In this document: piece after piece, positions 27,845 through 36,263 of the stretch
Numbering within the stretch: position 1 is the stretch's first letter
Layout of the letters: each line of letters begins with the position of its first letter
NCBI RefSeq assembly: GCF_025917005.1
Contig: NZ_CP078091.1
Coordinates: forward strand, 1,240,001-1,304,000
DNA length: 64,000 nt
Source: Porphyrobacter sp. ULC335
Lineage (GTDB): Bacteria > Pseudomonadota > Alphaproteobacteria > Sphingomonadales > Sphingomonadaceae
Reading direction: 5' to 3'
Program-made: the position numbers and the translations under genes
The notes under the pieces: model-generated
Database searches by the model: none
The model's input: only the letters and a program-made list of their open reading frames with translations
Told to the model about the DNA's origin: nothing

Positions 27845-29155
27845 TTGCTGGAAAGTGAAAACACGGACGCCGGTGCAGAAGGCACCGGTCAAGGGAAGTT
27901 CGCGCTGGTTTCGATCCGCCTGCCGGTGGCGCTGACCTTTGCCGCGCTCGTAGGCGGGCTTGTCGCCGGGATTGCCGGAGCCGCAGCGGGCGCGCCGCAA
28001 GCCGTGTCCGACATTGCCGCGCTGATCGGCGGGCTGTGGCTGCGCGCCTTGCAGATGACGATCATCCCGCTGGTCGCGGCACTGCTGGTGCTGGGGCTGG
28101 TGCAGATGATCCTGGCCGCGCGCGTTGGCACGGTGGCGCGGCGGATGATCGCGCTGATGGTGGTTATCCAGCTGGCGGGCGGGGCCTTCACCTCGATCGC
28201 CATGCCCGCATTGCTGCGCGCCTTCCCGGTGCCGCAGGGCGCGAGTGCATTCCTCGCCCAGACCCCGGCTGACGTGGGCGAGGTGCCGCAGGTGCTCGAT
28301 TTCCTCGCCTCGCTGGTCTCGCCCAACATCGTTGCCGCCGCGGCCGAAACCGCGATGCTGCCGCTGACGCTGTTCTTCGTGATGTTCGCGGTCGCCATCA
28401 CCCGCCTGCCGGGCGACCAAGGCGAGCGGCTGCTCGGCTTCTTCCACGCATTGGGCAATGCGATGCTGCTGATTATCGGCTGGGTGCTCGCTGCTGCGCC
28501 CGTCGGCGTGCTGGCGCTGGCTTACGGCGTGGGCGTGCAGAGCGGGGGCGGGGCCTTTGCCGCGCTCGGCCATTATGTGCTGACCGTGACCGCGATGGGC
28601 ACCTTCATCTTCCTCCTCGCCTATGTCGTGGCCATCGCAATGGGCCGCACCGGTGGGCGCTTTGCCAGTGCAGTGCTGCCGGCGCAGGCGGTGGCGCTCT
28701 CGACGCAAAGTTCGCTCGCCAGCCTGCCCGCGATGCTCGATTCTGCGGGGCGGCTGGGGCTCAAGGCCTCGACCGCCGAATTCGTCCTGCCGCTCGCCGT
28801 GGTGATCTTCCGCGCGACCAGTGCGGCAATGAACCTCGCGGTGGTCTATTATATCGCCGCGCTGGCCGGGGTCGAAGTTTCGCCCACGGTCGCCATCGCG
28901 GGCATTCTGATCGCCAGCGTCATCAGCCTTTCCGCCGTCAGCCTGCCGGGCTCGATCAGCTTCGTCGTCTCGATCGGGCCGATTGCGCTGGCGATGGGCG
29001 TGCCGGTCGAGCCGCTGGCGCTGCTGGTGGCGGTGGAGATGCTGCCCGATTTGATGCGCACGCTCGGCAATGTCACCATGAACGTCGCTGTCACAAGCGC
29101 AGTTGACCGCGCGGCAGGCTCGGACGAGACGCCAAAGGAGGCAACCGCGACTTGA
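27845..29155 (+). CDS. Dicarboxylate/amino acid:cation symporter (DAACS family)
   Basis: 436-aa secondary transporter with about eight membrane helices and two re-entrant loops. The family-typical serine-rich loop is seen as ALSTQSSLASLPAML, and a C-terminal segment as VSLPGSISFVVSIGPIAL. It likely imports C4-dicarboxylates or acidic amino acids with Na+ or H+. Translation appears to begin at TTG, with AAGGACAGG correctly spaced upstream. It is divergent from glmM with a 95-base gap. Confidence 0.87.
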   Translation: MLESENTDAGAEGTGQGKFALVSIRLPVALTFAALVGGLVAGIAGAAAGAPQAVSDIAALIGGLWLRALQMTIIPLVAALLVLGLVQMILAARVGTVARRMIALMVVIQLAGGAFTSIAMPALLRAFPVPQGASAFLAQTPADVGEVPQVLDFLASLVSPNIVAAAAETAMLPLTLFFVMFAVAITRLPGDQGERLLGFFHALGNAMLLIIGWVLAAAPVGVLALAYGVGVQSGGGAFAALGHYVLTVTAMGTFIFLLAYVVAIAMGRTGGRFASAVLPAQAVALSTQSSLASLPAMLDSAGRLGLKASTAEFVLPLAVVIFRATSAAMNLAVVYYIAALAGVEVSPTVAIAGILIASVISLSAVSLPGSISFVVSIGPIALAMGVPVEPLALLVAVEMLPDLMRTLGNVTMNVAVTSAVDRAAGSDETPKEATAT

Positions 29156-29227
29156 AGCTGCAACCCTTAGCCCACATCTGCGTTACCAATACTGACTGAT
29201 TTCAACCCAGCCTTCCGGAGGACACCC

Positions 29228-29836
29228 ATGGCTTTCGCACTTGCCCCGCTTCCCTATGCCGACACCGCGCTCGAACCTGCCGTCTCGGCCGAGACGCTGT
29301 CGTTCCATTACGGCAAGCATCACCAGACCTATCTCGACAAGATGAACGCCGCGATCGAAGGCACCCCGCACGCCGATGCCTCGCTCGAAGCGATCGTCGC
29401 CGCGTCGCGCGGGACCAACCAGGGCCTGTTCAACAACTCGGCCCAGACCTGGAACCACGCGTTCTATTGGAACTCGATGGCTCCGGCGACCACCGCGCCT
29501 TCGGATGATCTGGTCGCCAAGATCAACGACGCTTTCGGTTCGGTCGATGCGCTCAAGCAGCAGCTCAAGGACCGCGGCGTCGGCCACTTCGCGTCCGGCT
29601 GGGTGTGGCTCGCCGAAAAGGGCGGGAAGCTGAGCATCGAGGAAACCCACGATGCCGACACGCTCGCCGATAGCGACTTCAACCCGCTGCTGGTGCTCGA
29701 CGTGTGGGAGCACGCCTACTACCTCGATCACCAGAACAAGCGTCCGAGCTATCTCGACGCGGTGGTCGAGAACAAGCTCAACTGGGCCTTCGCCAGCGAA
29801 AACCTCGCGCGCGGCACGGTGTGGACTTACGCCTGA
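29228..29836 (+). CDS. sodB: Superoxide dismutase, Fe type
   Basis: Cytoplasmic SOD (202 aa). The metal ligands are His in HYGKHHQTY, His in QTWNHAFYW, and Asp and His in DVWEHAYYLD. The Ala-Gln context AQTWNHAFYW is characteristic of iron rather than manganese enzymes. GGAGGA precedes the ATG, and a strong terminator follows 22 bases after the stop, so it is monocistronic. It adjoins the general stress locus. Confidence 0.95.
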   Translation: MAFALAPLPYADTALEPAVSAETLSFHYGKHHQTYLDKMNAAIEGTPHADASLEAIVAASRGTNQGLFNNSAQTWNHAFYWNSMAPATTAPSDDLVAKINDAFGSVDALKQQLKDRGVGHFASGWVWLAEKGGKLSIEETHDADTLADSDFNPLLVLDVWEHAYYLDHQNKRPSYLDAVVENKLNWAFASENLARGTVWTYA

Positions 29837-29858
29837 TTTAGCGGGTTTGGTTTAAGGG

Positions 29859-29895
29859 AAGGCCCGGGGCGGAGACGCTTCCGGGCCTTTCTCTT
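29859..29895 (+). terminator. Rho-independent terminator after sodB
   Basis: AAGGCCCGG (29859-29867) pairs perfectly with CCGGGCCTT (29881-29889) around a 13-base loop, followed by TCTCTT. It lies between convergent sodB and ecfG and may stop both. Confidence 0.8.
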
Positions 29896-29900
29896 GCTCG

Positions 29901-30524
29901 TCACCCCCGCGAGCTGACCCCGTTGCCCGCCGCCACCGTATCAAGCTCTTCCAGAATCGCGCGGTGGGCGATGGCGTCATCGGTGGAGCGGCGCGGGATG
30001 CTGCCATTGGCGAGCATCTCGGTCAGCGCGGCGCGGGCGCGGCCCACGCGGCTCTTGATCGTGCCGACCGCGCAGCCGCAGATCGCGGCGGCTTCCTCGT
30101 AGGAAAAGCCCCCTGCACCCACCAGCAGCAGCGCTTCGCGCCGTTCGGCAGGCAGGGTGAGCAGCGCGCGGTGCAGATCGGATAGGTGGATCGGTTCTTC
30201 CTGTCCGGCGGGTGCGGTCAGGATGCGCTCGGCCACGCCCTCGTCATACTCGCCGCGAAAGCGGTTGCGGCGCATGTCGGTGAGGTAGGCGTTGCGCAAG
30301 ATCACGAAGGTCCAGGCGCGCATCGAGGTGCCCGGTTCGAACCGGTCCTGCGCCGCCCACGCCTTCAGCAGCGTTTCCTGTACCAGATCATCGGCCAGAT
30401 CGGGCCGCCCGCACAGGCCGCGCGCGAAGGCGCGCAGGTGCGGGACGACCTGGGTCAGATCACGTTTGAAGTCGGATTTTTCCGATGGGGTCCGGGTGCC
30501 GCCGATCGACGGGTCGCCGCTCAT
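29901..30524 (-). CDS. ecfG: EcfG-type RNA polymerase sigma factor
   Basis: Alternative sigma factor of the alphaproteobacterial general stress response (207 aa). Region 2 shows DLADDLVQETLLKAWAAQD and MRAWTFVILRNAYLTDMRR. Region 4 shows LPAERREALLLVGAGGFSYEEAA with VGTIKSRVGRAR. Its start overlaps the nepR stop (ATGA), so sigma and anti-sigma are translationally coupled. In unstressed cells NepR is expected to hold it. A GGAAC-N16-CGTT promoter upstream of nepR indicates autoregulation. Confidence 0.93.
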   Translation of the reverse strand: MSGDPSIGGTRTPSEKSDFKRDLTQVVPHLRAFARGLCGRPDLADDLVQETLLKAWAAQDRFEPGTSMRAWTFVILRNAYLTDMRRNRFRGEYDEGVAERILTAPAGQEEPIHLSDLHRALLTLPAERREALLLVGAGGFSYEEAAAICGCAVGTIKSRVGRARAALTEMLANGSIPRRSTDDAIAHRAILEELDTVAAGNGVSSRG

Positions 30525-30739
30525 TGGCTGGTGTCCCGGCTATTCTGCGATCCGCCCCCGCCGCGGGCGGGAGGGGTCGCGTCGAGCCGGTCGAGCAAGT
30601 CCTTGAAGCTGTCTGGCAGGGCTTCCTCGACCACCGAATCATAGAGCTGCTTCAGCCCGTCGGCCCATTCGGGCGGGCGTTGCAGGGCGCCATCCTTGCC
30701 CCCGCTGCCATTGCCACCCTGTCTGTGATTCGAGGCCAT
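30521..30739 (-). CDS. nepR: Anti-sigma factor NepR
   Basis: 72-aa anti-sigma factor. The conserved core LKQLYDSVVEEALPDSF..LLDRLD (residues about 29-53) is the two-helix NepR signature that clamps EcfG, or phosphorylated PhyR on stress. The glycine-rich N- and C-terminal tails are disordered, as in the family. It lies directly upstream of, and overlaps, ecfG. Its promoter lies within the start region of the divergent kinase gene. Confidence 0.93.
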   Translation of the reverse strand: MASNHRQGGNGSGGKDGALQRPPEWADGLKQLYDSVVEEALPDSFKDLLDRLDATPPARGGGGSQNSRDTSQ

Positions 30740-30862
30740 GATGTTAGGTTTCGTCCCTGATCCCGTGTCCCGGCCCCGCGATGGAGCCGATTTCGCCGCT
30801 GCAAGGGCCGAACCATCACGCTCCGGTCGATACCCTTGAGAGCCGAGTTTGGACGATTCGGG

Positions 30863-30887
30863 AACGATGCGCTACCAGTTTGGTTCC
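30863..30887 (-). promoter_or_regulatory. EcfG-type promoter for nepR-ecfG
   Basis: On the minus strand GGAAC (30887-30883) is followed after exactly 16 bases by CGTT (30866-30863), a perfect match to the known EcfG consensus GGAAC-N16/17-CGTT. Transcription would start near 30856, giving nepR a leader of about 115 bases. The element overlaps the proposed ATG (30867) of the divergent histidine kinase. Confidence 0.75.
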
Positions 30888-32684
30888 GCCACCGGCCCCA
30901 GCGTTCCGCTTTGCGCCGATGCCCGCACAGGATTGCGCATTATCGACCCGCTCGCATTCAACCCCGATGACGATGCGGCCGCGCTGCCGCCGCCGACCTC
31001 CTCGGGGCGGGCGCGGCGCTGGCTGGTGCTGTATCCGCGCGCGATCCCGCTGGTGATTTTCCTCGCGCTGGCCGCGATCACCGCGCTCAGCGTCTTCGCC
31101 ATCGAGAGTAATGCCCGCGCCCGCGAACGCGCGGTGATGCGCGAATATGCGCAAGGCGTGTCCGCCGCGCTCGACCGCAGCGGCAGCGGCTTCACCTCAT
31201 ACCTGCGCGCAGGCGCGGCGCTGTTCGCCAGTGTCGAGGAAGTGAGCCCCGACACCTTCGACAGCTTCGTGCGCGCGCTGAAGCTCAATACCGAATATTC
31301 GGGCGCCGAGGGGATCGGCTGGATTCCGGTGATCGAGGCGCGCGATCTGCCCGCCTTCCTTGCCCGCACCCGCGCCAGCCAGCCGGCCTATCCCGACATC
31401 TATCCCAGCCCGTCCAGCACCACCGGCCGGATCGCGCCCGTCGCCATGTTCGCGCCTGCCACTGCGACCAACCGCCGCGCGCTGGGCTATGACATGTATT
31501 CCGACGCCGCCCGCGCCGCCGCCATGGCCGAGGCGGAACTGACGCTTCGCCCCGCCGCATCGGGCCGGATCGTGCTGGTGCAGGAAACCAGCGGCACTGC
31601 GCCCGCCTTTGCCATTTACATGCCGGTGTTCCGGCTGGCCGGGGCGGGTGAGGCATCCGGCGACCGGCGGCTGGCAGGCTTTGTCTACACGCCGTTCCGC
31701 GCGCGCGAATTCCTCGATTCCGCGATCGACCGGCAGGGGCAGGGCCGGTTTGGCGTGCGGCTTTACGATGGCGAGGTTTCGACCGGGCACCTGCTGGTTT
31801 CCCACACCATCGCGGATTCCGCCAAGGAAACGGTCGAGCAGGAAGTCACCATCGCCGACCGCAAGCTGATGCTGGTGATCGAAAGTGCCAATGTGCAGGT
31901 GCTCTCCCCGCTGTCGATGGTGACGCTGATCTTCGGCCTCGCGCTGGCGAGCCTGCTGATGCTGCTGGCGCGGTTGCTGACGCAGCAGGCGTTCGAGGAT
32001 CAGGCGCGGCTCGCCTTCTTTGAAGAACAGCATTCGATCCGCAACTCGCTGACGCGGGAACTCAACCACCGGGTCAAGAACACGCTGGCCAACGTGCTGT
32101 CGATCCTGTCGCTGACCCGCCGCCGGGCGAGCGGGCTGGATGACTTCGCCGACAGTCTGGAAGGCCGGATCCGGGCGCTATCGGCGACGCATGATCTGCT
32201 CACTGTGACGGACTGGGGCACAACCCCGATCCGCGCGGTGATCGAGGCGGAGTTGCAGCACTTCCGCGTGGCGCTGGGGGATGCGATCCTGCTTGACGGG
32301 CCGGAGCTGGAACTGGCGCCCAATGATGCGCTGTCCTTCGGTCTTGCGATCCACGAACTTGCCACCAACGCCGCCAAGTATGGCGCGTTGAGCGTGGCAG
32401 GCGGGACCATCACGATCCGCTGGCAGCGCGGCGAGGACCCGGCGGCCGAGACCGAATGGGCGGAAGTCGAATGGCAGGAGACCGGTGGGCCGCCCGTCCC
32501 CACCCAGCGCCGCCGCGGGTTCGGGACCGAGCTGATCGAGAAGGTCGTCGCCCACGAATTGCGCCAGCCGGTGACGCTCGACTTCGCCCCGACCGGCGTG
32601 CGCTGCGTGCTGCGTGTGCCGGTGCGGCGTCCCGCAGACTTCCGCATCCGCGAGAAAGACGCGGATCGGCGGGGGAAAGTCTAG
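30867..32684 (+). CDS. CHASE-domain HWE sensor histidine kinase
   Basis: 605-aa membrane sensor kinase. TM1 spans about residues 58-79, an extracytoplasmic CHASE-like domain about 95-335 (NTEYSGAEGIGWIPVIE, RRALGYDMYSD) and TM2 about 350-371. The kinase core follows, with phosphoacceptor His401 in ELNHRVKNTL, an N-box HELATNAAKYG (496-506) and W536-x-E538 in VEWQETGGP, the HWE-family hallmarks. Located between nepR-ecfG and phyR, it is the probable PhyR kinase or phosphatase of the general stress response. An upstream TTG (30849) is an alternative start. Confidence 0.88.
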   Translation: MRYQFGSATGPSVPLCADARTGLRIIDPLAFNPDDDAAALPPPTSSGRARRWLVLYPRAIPLVIFLALAAITALSVFAIESNARARERAVMREYAQGVSAALDRSGSGFTSYLRAGAALFASVEEVSPDTFDSFVRALKLNTEYSGAEGIGWIPVIEARDLPAFLARTRASQPAYPDIYPSPSSTTGRIAPVAMFAPATATNRRALGYDMYSDAARAAAMAEAELTLRPAASGRIVLVQETSGTAPAFAIYMPVFRLAGAGEASGDRRLAGFVYTPFRAREFLDSAIDRQGQGRFGVRLYDGEVSTGHLLVSHTIADSAKETVEQEVTIADRKLMLVIESANVQVLSPLSMVTLIFGLALASLLMLLARLLTQQAFEDQARLAFFEEQHSIRNSLTRELNHRVKNTLANVLSILSLTRRRASGLDDFADSLEGRIRALSATHDLLTVTDWGTTPIRAVIEAELQHFRVALGDAILLDGPELELAPNDALSFGLAIHELATNAAKYGALSVAGGTITIRWQRGEDPAAETEWAEVEWQETGGPPVPTQRRRGFGTELIEKVVAHELRQPVTLDFAPTGVRCVLRVPVRRPADFRIREKDADRRGKV

Positions 32685-32712
32685 GTCTGCATCGCGCGTC
32701 GGCGCGATCGCA

Positions 32713-33501
32713 TCACAAAGGCCGTGTCGACCCGAAAAACAGCGCCTGGCTGATCGCCGCGCGCACGGTCGCTTCCTGGAACGGCTTGGTGACCAGATAG
32801 GTCGGCTCGGGCCGGTCGCCGGTCAGCAGACGCTCGGGATAGGCCGTGATGAAGATCACCGGCATCGCGCCAACGCTCAGGATGTCGTCGACTGCGTCGA
32901 GCCCCGATGATCCGTCGGCGAGCTGGATATCGGCCAGCACCAGCCCCGGCATCGCTTCTGCAACGGCAGCGCGCGCCTGCGTGCGCGTGGCTGCGGTGCC
33001 GCTGACCGTGTGACCGAGGCCCGTGACGAGGTCTTCGAGCTGCATGGCGATCAGCGGCTCATCCTCGATGATCAGCACGCTGGTGGTCTGCCCGCGCTCG
33101 ATATCGGCGATGGCCTCGGCGACGAGCGCTTCGATCTCCGCAGGCGTGCGGTCGAGAATTGCTGCGGCTTCCGAGGTGGTGAAATCTTCCAGCGTGGTGA
33201 GCAGCAGCGCCTGCCGCGCCGGGGGTGTGATTGCACCCAGGCGGGCCTGCGCGCCGGCCTCATGCTCGCTGGCGGCGGTGCCGGCTGCGGCGCTGCCCGA
33301 GGCGCTCGCCCAAACCTTGCCGAAGGCGCGGTAAAGCGGCACGCGCCCGCCTGCGAGGCTGGCCTTGAGGTCCTCGTCAGCCAACACCGCTTCCAGCATC
33401 TCTCGCACAAAGGCGTCCCCGCTCGCCTGCGATCCGGTCAAAGCGCGGGCATAGCGGCGCAGAAACGGCAGGTTGGCGGCGATCTGGTTTCCGAGAGACA
33501 T
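32713..33501 (-). CDS. phyR: Anti-anti-sigma response regulator PhyR
   Basis: 262-aa master switch of the general stress response. Residues 1-130 form a sigma-factor-like domain (LPFLRRYARALTGSQ, ITPPARQALLLTTLEDFTTSEAA) that mimics EcfG and binds NepR. Residues 141-262 form a receiver with acidic EDEP (146-149), phosphoacceptor Asp191 (LADIQLADG), FITAYPE with Thr, and TKPF with Lys. Phosphorylation releases EcfG. The start MSLGNQIAANL is chosen because AAAGGTG lies upstream; a longer frame has no support. Confidence 0.94.
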   Translation of the reverse strand: MSLGNQIAANLPFLRRYARALTGSQASGDAFVREMLEAVLADEDLKASLAGGRVPLYRAFGKVWASASGSAAAGTAASEHEAGAQARLGAITPPARQALLLTTLEDFTTSEAAAILDRTPAEIEALVAEAIADIERGQTTSVLIIEDEPLIAMQLEDLVTGLGHTVSGTAATRTQARAAVAEAMPGLVLADIQLADGSSGLDAVDDILSVGAMPVIFITAYPERLLTGDRPEPTYLVTKPFQEATVRAAISQALFFGSTRPL

Positions 33502-33547
33502 GAGGCACCTTTCGCAGGGTCGAGGCGATGACACGATTTGCCAACCC

Positions 33548-33573
33548 AACCGATTCGAGGCCATAGCGGTTCC
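33548..33573 (-). promoter_or_regulatory. EcfG-like promoter for phyR
   Basis: On the minus strand GGAAC (33573-33569) is followed after 17 bases by GGTT (33551-33548), one mismatch from the EcfG consensus CGTT. It is positioned about 47 bases before the phyR start codon, a plausible leader. PhyR genes are commonly under EcfG control, so this fits family knowledge. Confidence 0.5.
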
Positions 33574-33693
33574 CCACCGCGTCGTCGCGGTTATCCCGCA
33601 ACCCTCTGGTTTTTGGCAGTATTGCCCAGGTTTCCGTTACGTCGAAAAAAATTTCGGCGATGCCGGGAACTGGTCTTCGGGACGATCATTATG

Positions 33694-33787
33694 CAATTGT
33701 CACCGCCGAGACCCCCCTCCCGTCCAAGCGGCTGGTGATACGATCCCGAAAGGCCTCTGCTCGTTCGCGAGTAGAGGCCTTTTTTGT
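33694..33787 (+). ncRNA. Candidate GsrN-like small RNA with C-rich loop
   Basis: The 333-base gap between phyR and the next gene holds a compact RNA-like unit. A 5' hairpin pairs CACCGCCG (33701-33708) with CGGC-T-GGTG (33729-33737) and exposes a 20-base loop containing CCCCCCTCCC. It ends in a long perfect terminator: stem 33749-33763 with 33768-33782 (one G-T pair), UUCG loop, then six T. Upstream GGAAC (33666-33670) with CATT 16 bases later resembles an EcfG promoter with one mismatch. Position by phyR, a C-rich loop and stress-type promoter all recall Caulobacter GsrN. No protein of useful size is encoded. Start is estimated. Confidence 0.65.
33749..33786 (+). terminator. Strong rho-independent terminator of the small RNA
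   Basis: AAAGGCCTCT (33749-33758) pairs perfectly with AGAGGCCTTT (33773-33782); inside, CTCG and CGAG close a UUCG loop, and a run of T (33780-33785) follows. No gene on the + strand precedes it, which is what points to a small RNA upstream. Confidence 0.88.
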
Positions 33788-33834
33788 TGGCGGCCATCTG
33801 TGGTGGCGCACACAGTTCTGCGCCAGCGCGATCC

Positions 33835-35010
33835 CTAACCCAACTTCCGCTCGTAGATCACGTACTCGCGGTTGACCTTGCTCTTGATCGTATCGGCAAT
33901 CGCCAGCATGCCCTGATTGTCTTCCAGCACCCAGCCAAGCTCGCCGCGGGTGGATTCGAACTTGCCGATCGCTTCCAGCCGGATCGCCTCGATCATCATG
34001 AAGGCCAGCTGCCCGGCGAGCCGGGTGTTGTGCAGTTCTTTCAGCACGCCCATCAACGGCACCCGCATCCCTGCTCCGCGCGGGCGACGCAGCCAGCGCA
34101 GCATGTGAATCCAGCCGAACGGGAACAGCTTGCCCCTGATCTTCGCCAGCGCATCATTCACATCGGGGAAGGTCAGCATGAAGGCCACAGGCCGACCATC
34201 AAACTCGACGATCACGTTCAGTTCTTCGTGGATGATCGCGCGCAGTTTCTTGCCCGCATAGGCGACCTCGGCGGGGGTGAAGGGGACAAAGCCCCAATTG
34301 TCCGACCAGGCATCATTGAGGATCGCCAGAATGATCGCGACCTCTTCGTCCCAGCGATCCTTCCGGACCCGGCGCAGATTGATCCGTGCGTTGCGCTTGC
34401 CCGTCTGGACAAGCCGGTCGACCAGCGGGCCAAATCCGTGCGTGATGTCCAGATCATAGGTGTAGAGCGTCTTGGCGCGGGCATATCCTGCCGCCTCGAT
34501 CCACGCAGCGTAATGCGCGGGGTGGTGGCCCATCAGCACCATCGGGGCATGATCCTGCCCCTGCACCAGCAGGCCGGGTTCTTCCCAGATCGACAGCGAA
34601 ATCGGGCCGAGCACGCGCTTCATGCCCTCTCTCGCCAGCCATGCCTCGGCCGTGGCCAGCAAAGCGCGGGCGATGTCCTCGTCCTCGGCATCGAAATAGC
34701 CGAAGAAACCGGTGCCGGGGCCAAAGCCCTGTTCCGCCGGCATGGCGAGCGCGAGTTCGTCAATATGTGCCGAGATGCGCCCCACTGGCTTGCCAGCGCG
34801 GTGCGCGATGAACAATTGCACCCGCGCGTGGCCGAAAAAGGGGTTCTTGCCCGGATCGACCAGTTCCAGCTGTTCGGAACGGATTTGCGGGACGAAGTGG
34901 GGCAGACGGTCGGAGAACGCCCGCCCAAGATCGACGAAGTCTGCTCGCCCGCGCTTGTCGCTGACCGGCTCGATCCTTATCTCTGCAGCATTGGCCGTCA
35001 CATCCGTCAC
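33835..35010 (-). CDS. GNAT-like acyltransferase of unknown substrate
   Basis: About 391-aa protein seen commonly in sphingomonads and usually labelled N-acetyltransferase. Recognisable segments are FFGYFDAEDEDIARALLATA, the conserved GPISLSIWEEPGLL and a C-terminal GNAT-like half with LNVIVEFDGRPVAFML and QLAFMMIEAIRLEAIG. The GTG at 35010 has GAGGACG eight bases upstream and is preferred; the frame is open to 35073 (TTG). It could act on an amino acid or lipid head group; nothing in the context decides. Confidence 0.68.
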   Translation of the reverse strand: MTDVTANAAEIRIEPVSDKRGRADFVDLGRAFSDRLPHFVPQIRSEQLELVDPGKNPFFGHARVQLFIAHRAGKPVGRISAHIDELALAMPAEQGFGPGTGFFGYFDAEDEDIARALLATAEAWLAREGMKRVLGPISLSIWEEPGLLVQGQDHAPMVLMGHHPAHYAAWIEAAGYARAKTLYTYDLDITHGFGPLVDRLVQTGKRNARINLRRVRKDRWDEEVAIILAILNDAWSDNWGFVPFTPAEVAYAGKKLRAIIHEELNVIVEFDGRPVAFMLTFPDVNDALAKIRGKLFPFGWIHMLRWLRRPRGAGMRVPLMGVLKELHNTRLAGQLAFMMIEAIRLEAIGKFESTRGELGWVLEDNQGMLAIADTIKSKVNREYVIYERKLG

Positions 35011-35155
35011 GCACCCGTCCTCGTATTTGCGATCAATCAAGGTGTCTGTGTCGCGCCTGCGCCAATCACGCAAGGCTGTCGATCACTGTCACCAACAACC
35101 CGCGTTTGGCTCGGTCCCCGTTTTCGGGTAGGGCGAGCCTCAGGAAATTGCCGAA

Positions 35156-36256
35156 ATGAACATGCAACAGACCATCGATCCCAAGCGCGCCGAAGCGACC
35201 GCGCCGCCTGCCAAGGCCACCCGCGTCCAGTTCATGGCCGAGGATGACAAGGCGATGCTGCGCGCCGCGCGCGACCTGACCAAGGGTCTGGGCGAGGCGA
35301 AGCCGGGGATCTACTGGCCGGACATGCTGCTGTCCGCAGGCATCGGCTATGCGGGAATCGCGGTGGCGATCCTGTCGCAGAGCCTTGCGGTGCAGATCGC
35401 CGCAGGGCTGGTCGCCGCGCTGGCGATGTACCGCGCGCTGATGTTCATTCACGAGCTGACCCACATCCACCGCGATGCCCTGCCGGGTTTTCGCACGGCG
35501 TGGAACCTGCTCGTCGGCATTCCGCTGCTGACGCCGAGCTTCATGTATGAAGGCGTCCACACCATCCACCACAAGCGCACGCAATATGGCACGGTGGAGG
35601 ACCCCGAATATCTGCCGCTCGCGCTGATGAAGCCGTGGAGCCTGCCGCTGTTCGTGGTGGTGGCAATGCTGTTGCCGGTGGCGCTGCTGGTGCGGTTTGG
35701 CGTGCTCTACCCGCTCGGTCTGATTGTCCCGCCGCTGCGCAAGTTCACGTGGGAGCGCTTCTCGTCGCTGTCGATCAATCCCGAGTTCCGCCGCAAGGCG
35801 CCCGAGGGTGATTTCGTGGGCCGTGTGCGCTGGCAGGAAGCGGGCGCGAGCCTGTGGGCGATCGCGCTGATCGCCAGTGCCTTCCTGATCGGCTGGCAGC
35901 CGCTCGCCATCGCGATGGGCGTGCTGTCGCTGACCGCGGTGCTTAACCAGCTGCGCACGCTGGTCGCGCACCTGTGGGAGAACGAGGGCGAGGCGATGAC
36001 CGTGACCGCGCAGTTCCTCGACTCTGTCAACGTGCCCCCGCCCGGGCTGGCGGCTGAAATCTGGGCGCCGGTGGGCCTGCGTTATCACGCGCTGCACCAC
36101 CTGATGCCGTCGATGCCCTATCACGACCTGCCCGAAGCGCACCGCCGTCTCGCGCGTGAGCTGGGCACGGGTTCGACCTATGAAGGCGCGAACCATCCCG
36201 GGATGCTGGTGCTGGTGGGCCGGATCGCCAAGAGCACGATGGGCAAGCGGGCCTAA
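35156..36256 (+). CDS. Fatty acid desaturase family protein
   Basis: Membrane di-iron desaturase (366 aa). Three His boxes are present: HELTH (I), HTIHHKR (II) and YHALHHLMP (III), with several hydrophobic spans between. It probably introduces double bonds into acyl chains or acts on a carotenoid-like substrate. AGGAAAT precedes the ATG. The 145-base gap to the divergent acyltransferase gene must hold both promoters. Confidence 0.88.
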   Translation: MNMQQTIDPKRAEATAPPAKATRVQFMAEDDKAMLRAARDLTKGLGEAKPGIYWPDMLLSAGIGYAGIAVAILSQSLAVQIAAGLVAALAMYRALMFIHELTHIHRDALPGFRTAWNLLVGIPLLTPSFMYEGVHTIHHKRTQYGTVEDPEYLPLALMKPWSLPLFVVVAMLLPVALLVRFGVLYPLGLIVPPLRKFTWERFSSLSINPEFRRKAPEGDFVGRVRWQEAGASLWAIALIASAFLIGWQPLAIAMGVLSLTAVLNQLRTLVAHLWENEGEAMTVTAQFLDSVNVPPPGLAAEIWAPVGLRYHALHHLMPSMPYHDLPEAHRRLARELGTGSTYEGANHPGMLVLVGRIAKSTMGKRA

Positions 36257-36263
36257 GCCCTCA

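Noticed and set aside
30861-30885. + strand GGAAC-N16-GGTT as a promoter for the kinase
   Set aside because: It overlaps the kinase start codon, so it could not drive that start; it is probably a by-product of the symmetric minus-strand promoter.
31197-32069. Long antisense frame within the histidine kinase
   Set aside because: Codon-position GC and protein motifs clearly support the sense-strand kinase; the antisense frame is a shadow.
33691-33738. 15-codon reading frame from ATG in the sRNA candidate
   Set aside because: No ribosome site, and it runs through the conserved-looking hairpin; better explained as part of a non-coding RNA.
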